This document shows, in pieces, positions 55,491 to 64,000 of a stretch of DNA of 64,000 nucleotides; the first letter of the stretch is position 1, and each line of letters starts with the position of its first letter. The DNA is from Porites lobata (Eukaryota > Cnidaria > Anthozoa > Scleractinia > Poritidae), in contig CALNXK010000174.1 in assembly GCA_942486035.1 (NCBI GenBank), positions 386,501-450,500 on the forward strand, written 5' to 3'. A program made the translations under genes and the position numbers. The notes under the pieces are model-generated. The model searched no databases. It worked only from the letters and a program-made list of their open reading frames with translations, and had not been told where the DNA came from.

Positions 55491-58022
55491 CTTAAGAGGT
55501 TCATTTAGCTCATGCAGTAGTAAGATTATAACTTAATTTGTCTTTTTGTTTAATGTTTGAAAGCAGAAGTAGTAAATACTTGTACTTACCAAGCCAAATT
55601 TTGTCACATTCTTCTTGATTAACTTCCTTGTCTCGACAATACACTATTCAAATATGGCGGCCAAAATTTACCGCCACAAACCGCCAACCGTTTCAGGGCG
55701 GAAAAACGTAATGAGCATGCGTGAACTTTTTTGCCCAGATCCCCTGGCCGGGTTTGAAAAAATGGCGGGATTTCAAATATTTTATTGCCTAAAAATAAGA
55801 TGTTTCCACTCATAACCTGGAAAGAACAGGCAATTTGTCTTCAAAAGTTGCAAGCTGTGGTTATAACCTTGTTGTTACTTAATTTTCTCGAAGAATACCT
55901 CATAGTAAAACGGACTTTAACGACATCAATTTCCTTGCGTTGTACTGGAAATGTGCATGCGTAGGTCCGATTTTTTTCAAGATGCATTCACAAAATGTGT
56001 TCATATAAGGAAGTTCCTGGATATATAAGGTCCGGAGCTCCACTGTGGACACAAAAACAACATATCTTTGGACAGTGATTTGCCCAAAAAAATTAATGCT
56101 TGCCCACAATGTGTTTGAAGGCACTGAACTTGTCGCACTCGAGCTGATATTTTAAAACCCTCGCTCGATCGGACACTCGTAGTTTCGCAGATAACTAAAA
56201 TATAAACAAAATGCTCAATGTAGAAGTTATTGCGTTGATATGCGGGCAGAAAAAAGGTCAATCTTAATCTAGTAAAGTCTTCCCAAAAATCGGTTTCAAA
56301 GCAACCATAGTTCTTTAAACTTGCTCGTTTCGCGCAGATATATAAATTTTGCTTTGTGTTGTCAAGGTAAGCACGTATAACATCTGTCAAAAACCTACGC
56401 GTAAGTAGGATTTCGTTCAAACAAAGTTAAAGTTGCATTATTTCAAAAACTTCTTGCTGACAATGAAGAACAACCTACCTAAAGATCTTAAAAGCAAAAG
56501 ATCAGTTGCAAATTGGCAGCCAAGCCATGATTCACCATTTAGCTATTTTCAAAAAGCTTAACTGGTCTATGCGAGGGTCTTCGTTTACTACAAAAAGCAA
56601 ATTAAATTAACTCAGCCGATCATTAGAAAATACAGAAAATTACACATAAGGGTTTGTTTTGCTCACCTCAGTCAAATCCAGCTGAAGCAACTGTTTACGG
56701 AAAAAGAGTCAATTGTTTTGAAGTCACTGCCAGCAGTTGTCGTTCTCTACTTCACAGCGAGTGAAAAGGATAATTTGCGTACAGAAAGATATTCTTATAA
56801 AGAACAGAAACTTTCACAGTGTACTGGAAAACAAAACTATGTAATGAAAAATGTAAAAAAACTCTGACTATTATTACTTGAGCATCAGAAAAATGATCTT
56901 GAGTAAGCTTGCTGGCCTTCTTGGCTTCTATTTCAGAGAAAGTTTAATAACCGCACAAGTTTGTTCACTCTGATGCGTTATAACAGCAAAATAGTTCTTT
57001 GATTGAAGACAAAGATAAAGCTGGTTCTGCGAAGGTAATAAATCTGGGCATGTAAAAAAGTAATCGTAACTACTAATAACAGAATAGAAGCGGGTTTTAA
57101 TTCAACCCGGCGAAATCAACTCATAAATTAATCGAATGCACAATCAGAAAAAATACTCGCCTCTTTAGAAATGTTCAAAACCTTTTATTCCACCTCAGAC
57201 TGACGGATGATCCGTTTTTCCTTTAACATTGGTTGCTCTGAATCCAAAGTAATTTTCAAGCGACGAAAAAAAAGCAAACTTGTCAAATAAAAATGCTTTA
57301 CAGGTAGCCAACATTCGTACCTCGTGCATTTCACTCGAAGAACTCCAGCAACAAACAAACACAGTCAACACACAGAAAATTCGCGCCTTGAGCCTGCGAC
57401 AAGGGATGCGCAGAAGCTTGCGCAGAACGTTTTTCCGCCCTGAAGCCAACCGCCGCACCATACCACAGCCTCGTCCCCAGGGTCTTCTCGTTTTCCAAAT
57501 AAGGAGGCGAGGGAGCACAGCAGAATCAGGTGACTGATTTCTGCAGGGATACCAACACAAAATGGAAAAGCAGACCTTAATCCCCCCCGAACTCAAGGAT
57601 GAAGCCGCGCAAAAGCCAAAACGCGCCATTTTCTCACCCTTGATTTGTGGGAAGGGTAGGGGGTGCAAATTTTCCATCTATTTTGTCCTAGGTTGAAGCT
57701 CTCCGAGGCGCTTTGGGGCCAACTTTGGGGCGAGGCGGGAAAAGGAAACGAAGGAGAGCTTGCCACTACGTCTCTGGAATTTGAATTCCCCCTCAAATAG
57801 AGAGGAGAAGTCGTTACGTCACGTTGCCATGATAGCTAAATTTCTGGAAGACAACAAAACGAAAACGCCACTTAAAAAGTGAACTCGCACTGTTTCAAAG
57901 TTCATTGATCTTATTCAGTTTCATTAACTTGTAAAATCTTGGCGAAATTGTCTGGGGTTGAATCCGAAAGGACAGTATCTGAGTTGAGAAAAAGAAAAAG
58001 GAAATTCTTGTGCTGTGTTCAC
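55491..58022. other. unassigned, possibly promoter-proximal
   Basis: ATGGCGGCC at 55654 and ATGGCGGG at 55761 resemble promoter motifs. The longest minus frames (56001-56420 and 57195-57677) resemble no protein. GAAAACGAGAAGACCCTGGG in reverse complement at 57471-57493 is a sequence I associate with coral repeats. No exon is supported. Confidence 0.3.
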
Positions 58023-58201
58023 TAGCCTGCGTAGCTGGCGGTATTGTGTAGTAGTTGAGTGAGATTTGGCCGTCACGAGCGGCGTAAGCCGCGAGAAATA
58101 GGAATTTCAAACGCCTCGTCCCCACTCCCTTTTTCAGATCACGGCTCCGCCGCGAAATCTTAAATTGTTCACCGAGACAATACCGCCAGCCACACAGGCT
58201 A
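58023..58201. mobile_element. Mutator-type MITE with TAGCCTG..GCTGGCGGTATTGT ends
   Basis: TAGCCTGCGTAGCTGGCGGT (58023) is mirrored by ACCGCCAGCCACACAGGCTA (to 58201). TGTGTTCAC occurs directly before (58014-58022) and after (58202-58210): a perfect 9-bp target duplication in a 179-bp element. Confidence 0.88.
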
Positions 58202-59406
58202 TGTGTTCACCAGCTCCATAAAGCAGGTTAGAGAAATTAGGAAGTTTCAAGTCGCAGACTAGGGACGGTTAGGAGAGAGCCCTGGGAACTAGCTTAGTCT
58301 CGTGTAACATCGCCGAGCCAGGCAAAAGGAATACGGCAGAATGATATAGCTCTTATTTTGCTCTTCAATTACAGTCCCAGACATCACCTGTAACGTGTTG
58401 GAACAATTGTGGTTTAACTGTCCAATGAAATGTTTAAAGCTAAGGAGCAATTACAGAGGCTGTAAATCCCTTGCTGTAATCACTATAATCACAATGGAAA
58501 GCAGGAAGAAACTGAACACCTTTCTTTTCACTTTAATTTATTTTATAAGAACGATACGCCAAGGTTAATACGTTTGTTTCTCAGTTTTTTTGGCGAATAG
58601 GTTGGAAGAACTTTAAAAAAGCTTGTAAATCATTCGTCTTTGGTTCCTAATTCACCGTTTTTTTGCGTATTAACCCCCCCACTGAACCAAACATTCCCCA
58701 GAAACGATTTAAAAACGCAGGAAATGACTTCAGTACATCAATGCATCGTCGCTCTTAAAGCCTTTGTATGCTTTTCGGAATCCGTTCAATTTAAAAGTTT
58801 TAAACGGAAATATTTAACAGCCAACTATACTATTTCATACTATTTTCCTCCCTGCCCCAGTTGTGTACTACAAGCTGTAAACTGGAAGAAAAAAATAACT
58901 GATCTGCATTTAGTGAAAGTTTGGTTAGATACCCGTTATTACAATTGACATGTTATTAATGAAATAGGAGATTGGAATTGACATTAGATTTCTCTCTCGC
59001 TAAAACTTACAGTGCAATTCTTAGTTGTAATCACTTGACAAGACGGCCATTTCGGTTGACAAAACAATAGACGAATCCTTGCTGACGTCACTGTTTTCAT
59101 TTTTACTCGTTAACATAAAAATTTAGCCCATAGGGGGCGTCACCTTATGCAAAAATGAAATTCAAGAGTTGAAAGAGTTGGTTAATTTGAGCAATTTGAG
59201 CAATCTTCAGCTCTTTGCAAGCAATAGCAAAGAAAATAGCCTTCGAAAGCTGCGAAATTGCCGGGTGGCAAAAATGCTAATGAGCCCATACATTCTTTGT
59301 AAAGTTTCGAGTTTTTCAAAGTTAACTTATCCGAAACTATTTATTTAAACCGGCTCAAATTTTCACGGATAACTGTAATTGTTATGCTCTTTCGATATTC
59401 AGAGAG
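58202..59406. other. unassigned 3' flank
   Basis: Non-coding sequence downstream of the membrane protein gene. Short runs of CCCCCC and TTTTTT only. Confidence 0.3.
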
Positions 59407-59412
59407 TTTATT
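59407..59412 (-). terminator. poly(A) signal of the membrane protein gene
   Basis: AATAAA on the minus strand, about 136 bases after the stop codon at 59548-59550. Confidence 0.5.
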
Positions 59413-59547
59413 TTAATAGCTTGATCAGAGAATGAAATGCATATGCTAGTGAGAGGAAAAATGTAAACAAAAGTTTCTTCACAGAATTTACATGAAGCAT
59501 GACCACAGTGACATCAGTCAGCTGAAAACCAGCAGTTGCTTATCAAC

Positions 59548-59791
59548 TTAGAAAGTCGTCTTTTCGCTGTCCAATCTGGCACGAGGGAGGCTCACTCTTG
59601 AAGCGTCCATAATAATCAAGTCCATGTAATCTTGGTATTCCAAGTTTAGATTGCTGTTCGATTCTCTTCCATTTCTGCTTTCGGGGAAGAAATGATTCCA
59701 GTTTGTAGCACTGTTTAGTGACCGTCCTGACATAGCGTGGGAGTTTGATATCACCTCACCGTTTCGGTAGTGGACGTCATATTCTCGAGCC
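59548..59791 (-). CDS. membrane protein exon: cytoplasmic tail and stop
   Basis: 244 bp after the acceptor gtgattttaag. It reads AREYDVHYRNGEVISNSHAM, SATNWNHFFPESRNGRES, NLEYQDYMDLIIMDASRVSL to DSEKTTF and stop. The Met that opens the longest frame here lies in intron sequence, so the true start is upstream by splicing. Confidence 0.8.
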
Positions 59792-61504
59792 CTTAAAATC
59801 ACAAATGAACATTTTTAGTATACAAATATAATAACACCAACCTGCGCATGGCCTATCGTCAGCGTATCATGGTTGAAGTAACTTTTTTTACCCAATGTAA
59901 AGAAATCAAATTTGGGAAACCATGGGATTGGTTGGGATATTCAGAAAGAACAAGGTGGAAAAAACCCCGTGCTAAAAATCGGGCTGTTAGTGCAATTACT
60001 GGTAGGGAGATATTAAGCACCGTTAATATACTCTGATTAGTTCGTACAATCCTTCTGAAATTGCGGTACGATACAGGCGTCATAAGGACTAATCAGAACT
60101 ATAACAAGATTCTCAAATCTGATTGGCTATCAACTGTCCAGATTTCAGCACCAAAAGAACAGTGTCATAGGACAGCAGGCGTCACGCCCAAGTAATTAAG
60201 ATTATCTCGCACCCAGACCTCTTGTTGTTACTTCACAACTAGTGAAATCCCTACTCTTTCATTTTCCTGAAGCCTGAAAAAGGCCGGGTACCCCTTTCGG
60301 TTGGGACCTCACCGTATAGGCCATTATAGGAAATACCCCCCCCCCCCCTCCTCTATGGGCTGTTACTTTTCAGTATTCAAAAGATACAAGTTAATGGCCA
60401 CCTTGAAAAACAAAATGTGTTACTTACCTCAATATTTTCTTTAATCTGATGACAGCGATGGAGATAATCAGTATTACAACGAACAGGAATAACACAGCAA
60501 AGCACAGAAATCCTATGGCCACATACAGAACTGTGGAGATAGGAAAGAAACAATTAGAGTCACCAACAATACAAACCATAATTACAACTAAAACAAGCAC
60601 CCCCTCAATGCATCGATCCTGGGTTTAAGTCCTGTGTCGAGGCCACATGTGGGATGTGCTAGTCAGTGAAAGGGCTCTCCTGCAGTCAGGAATGGGACGA
60701 AGAGAAAGCTAGAAAGGGCACGCAGGGGAGTCCCGTGGGAATAGCAAATAATAGCTGGAGAGGCGTTCCAAACTTTGATCACCATAATGACAATGGATCA
60801 TGACAGTGTCGTTTCTTTTCTTCATGAATTTGCTTCGCTGGAGTAACTTTGATTTTGCCTGGTCGTATCTTACTTTCTGTAATCCCATGGGTTATTAATT
60901 AAATCTTTCTTTGGTGCTCACAAAAAGGTGAAAGATGCGGAAAGCGGTTTATAAGAATTAAAACTGAGAAAAAACACGCCTCGCTGAGCAACAGAACAAA
61001 ACTAAGGTTAAGCCAATTTGAACCCCAGTGCATGAGCCATACTTAGGTCTGAGTCTGAGTATGAATTTTACAATTCGATTCAGTTTCTATTTTAAACAAG
61101 GGACTTGTTTATTGTCATTTGCGCTTTGGTGAATAGCTCTAAACTTGAATCAGCGAGAGTGTACTGTTTGATTCGACGTAATCCGACTTATTTTTATCTT
61201 ATCATCTGTTATGCGCGTATGAAAATTATTTCTATATGCGCAATATAAGTTTTTTTAATATATATTTATTATTGGGGTATTAAATTTTGGAGTCATGTCC
61301 GAGATGTAGGTTCTGAGGTTGAAGGATGATGCTTCGTGCACACATCCATCAAAAAATGTCCTTGGGTTACCCTCCAGGGGTTTCGTATTGTCTTAGTAAT
61401 ATCATATCCAGCAACGCTCAAACGGGATATAATTGCTACTGTTTACGACTTACGGAGGTCGTCATCATCAAATAGATCATCCAAGACGTCGCCACTTGCT
61501 AATT
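59548..61504 (-). CDS. single-pass membrane protein, C-terminal half (gene span, partial)
   Basis: Three exons join in frame: an acidic juxtamembrane segment (LASGDVLDDLFDDDDL), one membrane helix (YVAIGFLCFAVLFLFVVILI then ISIAV), a basic stop-transfer (IRLKKILR) and an 80-residue tail ending RARLDSEKTTF. The positive-inside rule puts the tail in the cytosol, so it is a type I receptor-like protein. The tail has several Tyr (EYDVHY, YQDYMDL) and Ser residues that could be phosphorylated; YMDL resembles a YxxPhi sorting signal. The ectodomain exons lie above 61504, probably outside the window or missed. I do not recognise the family. Confidence 0.75.
60236..60355 (+). repeat. dispersed repeat family A, partial copy
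   Basis: CCTGAAGCCTGAAAAAGGCC, ACCCCTTT, CACCGTATAGGCCATTATAG and a run of 13 C's match the end of 1130-1535. It lies in an intron of the membrane protein gene. Confidence 0.6.
60428..60530 (-). CDS. membrane protein exon: transmembrane helix
   Basis: 103 bp between the acceptor ttcctatctccacag and a perfect gtaagt donor, phase 1 in and 2 out. It encodes 23-25 hydrophobic residues followed by IRLKKIL, a clear membrane anchor with a basic inner edge. Confidence 0.82.
61454..61504 (-). CDS. membrane protein exon: acidic juxtamembrane segment
   Basis: 51 bp after the acceptor gtctgccttttag (an alternative acceptor 6 bases later keeps the frame) and before a gtaagt donor. It encodes LASGDVLDDLFDDDDL, phase 1 in and out. 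Confidence 0.65.
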
Positions 61505-61680
61505 CTAAAAGGCAGACAAAAACATGTTATCTGTCAGTGCAGGCAAATAAACTCATCAGTAAATTTACAGTTCTCTACGAGAGTTTAAAGACTTGGCAGT
61601 TCCTTTCTAATCACTTTATTATTTTTGATTAATATTGCCACTTTTTTAAAGTGCGGATCTCTCAAACAATATGCCTTATA

Positions 61681-62038
61681 TTTACCAAATCAGCCACTAG
61701 CACTTTTCGCGCGTTTTGATTGGCTTCCGTAATTGGGAATATCCTTGGCTATTGAGTTTGCGACCGGAGCCAAGATGGCGTCTCGCTTCGAGGCATTTTC
61801 GGAAGACGAAATTTGAGCGATAAATGAAGCAGTCGTACAAACAAATACCAAGAAAGCAACTATCTTTGGCTTGTCGGTGTTTACTGGTAGGTAGAAAATT
61901 ATTTTCGTGCTGAATTTGCAACAAAATTGTAAAAATGCACTTGACAAAATCCCCGGAATGTTTGTAAATTGTCAATAAAGTTCCTACCAAGTAACGTTTT
62001 TAATTTACAAAAAGAAACTCTTTTCATTTTTTATCTAA

Positions 62039-62051
<13 letters not shown>
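61681..62051 (+). mobile_element. inverted-repeat element carrying a Crypton-like first exon
   Basis: TTTACCAAATCAG (61681) and CTGATTTGGTAAA (to 62051) are inverted ends. Inside, an ATG in context CAAGATGG at 61775 reads MASRFEAFSEDEI, stop, AINEAVVQTNTKKATIFGLS, VFTG, up to a GTAGGT donor after 61886. That peptide resembles the N-terminal exon of Crypton-type tyrosine-recombinase-related proteins (KIAA1958/ZMYM-like), which begin similarly with a pattern of NTKKAT.....VF. The TGA at codon 14 breaks it. Confidence 0.5.
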
Positions 62052-62079
<28 letters not shown>

Positions 62080-62137
62080 TGTGAACAGTGCTAGGTATAT
62101 GCCTCAACGCTTCCCGTCTTATTATGTATCCACTATT

Positions 62138-62314
62138 AGTAAAATCCAATCAATGTTGCGTTCTGATTGGTTGAGCCACTACTAGGCTATATGTTATAGC
62201 CCACTAGTAGCGAAAGGCGCCGGCTTTGAAAACCAAAACAATGGCGGCTGAATCGCGTTTTGCTAGCTAAAGTTGTTTTGTCTCGATATTTTTGACCAAC
62301 TAGTTGGATTTTAC
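62138..62314. mobile_element. small MITE with AGTAAAATCCAA ends
   Basis: AGTAAAATCCAA (62138) and TTGGATTTTAC (to 62314) are inverted. 177 bp, containing ACAATGGCGGCTG. Adjacent to the previous element. Confidence 0.6.
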
Positions 62315-62318
62315 GAAA

Positions 62319-62363
62319 ACAATTATTCCTCTCAAGCTCATGGCCTCTGAGTCAATACCCCAT

Positions 62364-62394
<31 letters not shown>

Positions 62395-62424
62395 GAGCCC
62401 TTTCTGCCTCGAGGAATAATCGTT
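62319..62424. repeat. palindrome of about 105 bp
   Basis: ACAATTATTCCTC, GGCCTCTGAGTCAATA and CCCATTCGGCC read inward to a GGCCTTCGGCC centre and return as TCATGGGCTATTGACTCAGA and GAGGAATAATCGTT. Confidence 0.75.
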
Positions 62425-62471
62425 AACTGTTCAACTCAGTCCCCTTCGGTGGATAGTTGTATATGATTCAG

Positions 62472-62594
62472 CAAAAGCTGAGGGATTTACCACTCGCGCT
62501 GTAAAAAAAGGATCTGTTGTGGCCCTACAGTGCCAATTTGGCCGAGGGGAACTCAAAGACTACTGGATATTCACACCAGAACATGTAGCTTTTT
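62472..62594 (+). CDS. possible Ig-like domain exon fragment
   Basis: After an acceptor-like tatatgattcag, one frame reads KAEGFTTRAVKKGSVVALQC, QFGRGELKDYWIFTPEHV. The pattern KKGS.V.LQC......YW resembles the B-C strand region of an immunoglobulin fold. The frame then runs into the tandem array at 62595. It could be the remnant of an exon cut off by the array. No donor is seen. Confidence 0.3.
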
Positions 62595-63125
62595 TCGCGC
62601 CGGCGCAAAAGCTATCCGGTAGTATAGTATGAACACCTATTCGATATGTGACTCTCCAGTTTCGAGATCAGCGCGGCACTGCTTCGCTCCCTTAACTGAA
62701 TATACTGCGCCGAAATCACCGTTCTTTATATGTGTGAACAGAAGCCCTACCCGGTATGGTTTTCACGCCGGCGCAAAAGCTATCCGGTAGTATAGTATGA
62801 ACACCTAGTCGATATGTGACTCTCCAGTTTGGAGATCGGCGCAGCACAGCTTCGCTCCCTTAACTGAATATACTGCGCTGAAATCACCGTTCTTATGTGC
62901 GAACAGAAGCCCTGTGATCCGGTATGGTTTTCGCGCCGGCGCAAAAGCTATCCGGTAGTATAGTATGAACACCTATCCGATATGTGACTCTCCAGTTTGG
63001 AGATCGGCGCGGCACAGCTTCGCTCTGTTACAGAAATCGCACCGTAATCACCGTTCTTATGTGTGAACAGAAGCCCTATGCGGTATGATTTTCGTGCATG
63101 CGCAAAAGCTATCCGGTATCTTGTG
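62595..63125 (+). repeat. tandem array of about 166-bp units, 3.2 copies
   Basis: Units begin near 62595, 62765, 62931 and 63092 with CGCGCCGGCGCAAAAGCTAT and CCGGTAGTATAGTATGAACA, and pass through CGATATGTGACTCTCCAGTT, GCTTCGCTC and ACCGTTCTTATGTG.GAACAG. Spacing is 170, 166 and 161 bp. The fourth unit is cut short. The sequence suits a satellite seed or multiple nested copies of a short element. Confidence 0.85.
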
Positions 63126-64000
63126 AACAACAGCCAAAGTCTGATATAAAGCGTTTTCACCCATCTATGCAAATTTATTAGAACGAAAGAAAGTTTTACA
63201 TAAGAAAAAGGGTCAACTCCCACAGAATTGGTTTGGAACCCCAACATGTCCAACATTTGGAACAGCAACATGGCAGACGGGACTTTATGTGAAAACGCTT
63301 TGTAGCCTCTAGTGCAATCGTGAGCTCGATGTGGAATGTAAATATTTTTAGTATATATACGTTTTTCCTTTTCTATTAATGAACCAATGATAATAGAGAT
63401 GTTAGCGCTTTATAGGTAAGTTAATAATTCTAAATAAAAATGATAATAATAATAATTAACATTGTTCTTATTACTACTTATCCGCGCGATGGTTACCGCG
63501 ATGGTTACATCTTCTTTAACTTAAAAACATGAATGATGAGAAAGCCTAAATTCATTATTTTTAACCGTTTTTATTGGTTTGCTGGCCAACTAAGATCACG
63601 TACTTCTCACAATGTAATGTACCTCACTTTAACTTGATCTTGGCGAACGAATTAAAGACAAAACAAACAACGACATCAACAACAAAACAAAACGAGGGAG
63701 ACCTAGCGCCTCGCTCATCACTTGTAAACCCAACTGGTCAAGATGCAAAACCTTTCTCCTTCTCCCTACCCCCTCTCCCCATCTACCTCCTACCCTCTCT
63801 TCTCACCCCATGTCACCTTGTCTACGCAAGTATCACATTCCTTTAGTTTCCCTTCTCTCCCTTACCCACCCCTCTCCCCAGAGATCTTCCTCCCGTTCTC
63901 TTTCTCCACGCTCCGTGTCACTTCTCGTCTACACCAGTGTATCAGTCAAATTCCTTCACTGAACTCCAAGGGGTGGGGGAAGGGGGTCTCCCATATAAAA
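63126..64000. other. unassigned, pyrimidine-rich end
   Basis: No exon was supported. 63750-63960 is strongly pyrimidine-rich (CTCTCCC and TCTTCTC runs). The upstream exons of the membrane protein should lie here or beyond on the minus strand, but none was recognised. Confidence 0.3.

Noticed and set aside
55209..55508. Open frames on both strands
   Set aside because: Both come from a TTCGA-rich repetitive stretch.
56001..56420. 139-residue minus-strand frame
   Set aside because: No family resemblance, no splice or promoter context, AT-driven composition.
57195..57677. 160-residue minus-strand frame
   Set aside because: It runs through repeat-like sequence (GAAGACCCTGGGGACGAGG type) and resembles no protein.
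62595..63125. CRISPR-like array
   Set aside because: The units are whole 166-bp tandem copies without short constant repeats and unique spacers, in animal DNA.

Overview
The window is animal nuclear DNA: AT-rich, intron-containing, and crowded with short inverted-repeat transposons and broken retroelements. A DYNLT2B-type dynein light chain gene, a gene encoding an intracellular GT4 glycosyltransferase joined to a NACHT ATPase domain, and repeat families I associate with corals and anemones together suggest a cnidarian, most likely a scleractinian coral. That placement is inference. Most long open frames here are chance or transposon-derived; the real genes are in short exons that I joined by splice sites and reading phase.

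Host genes. (1) DYNLT2B (TCTEX1D2), minus strand: four coding exons at 18757-18705, 18584-18451, 11495-11426 and 8816-8753, with compatible phases and 107 codons in all. The last short exon was not found. (2) A GT4-NACHT gene, minus strand: three exons at 41477-40280, 38946-38752 and 37006-35769, all joined at phase-1 introns, giving 876 residues with an intact EX7E glycosyltransferase motif, Walker A and Walker B. (3) The 3' end of a single-pass membrane protein, minus strand: exons at 61504-61454, 60530-60428 and 59791-59548, followed by a poly(A) signal. (4) Weaker candidates: an exon pair at 53329-53539 (+), an exon at 4412-4282 (-), a TATA-driven small gene inside the DYNLT2B intron (12504-13969, +), a TATA plus signal-peptide-like frame at 35054-35326 (+), a possible first exon at 55065-54949 (-), and a possible Ig-like exon at 62472-62594 (+).

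Mobile DNA. Left edge: a Tc1/mariner transposase fragment. 14.8-16.7 kb: an element with CAGCGCTG-rich ends. 21.4-24.4 kb: a 2,986-bp element with 390-bp terminal inverted repeats and a perfect 9-bp target duplication (Mutator-like). 25.2-33.4 kb: an RTE-type LINE split by a CR1/L2-type LINE with an 8-bp target duplication, lying against a decayed Ty3/gypsy element that is itself split by a tRNA-derived SINE. 46.2-48.9 kb: a LINE split by a composite element made of two near-identical 255-bp units. About twenty short inverted-repeat elements are spread over the rest; several keep recognisable target duplications of 9, 5 or 3 bp or TA. 62.6-63.1 kb: a tandem array with a unit of about 166 bp.

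The genes do not form an operon or an evident cluster. The main biological interest is the GT4-NACHT protein, which looks like an NLR-type sensor or switch carrying an enzymatic N-terminal domain, and the layered transposon insertions, whose order can be read from the sequence.
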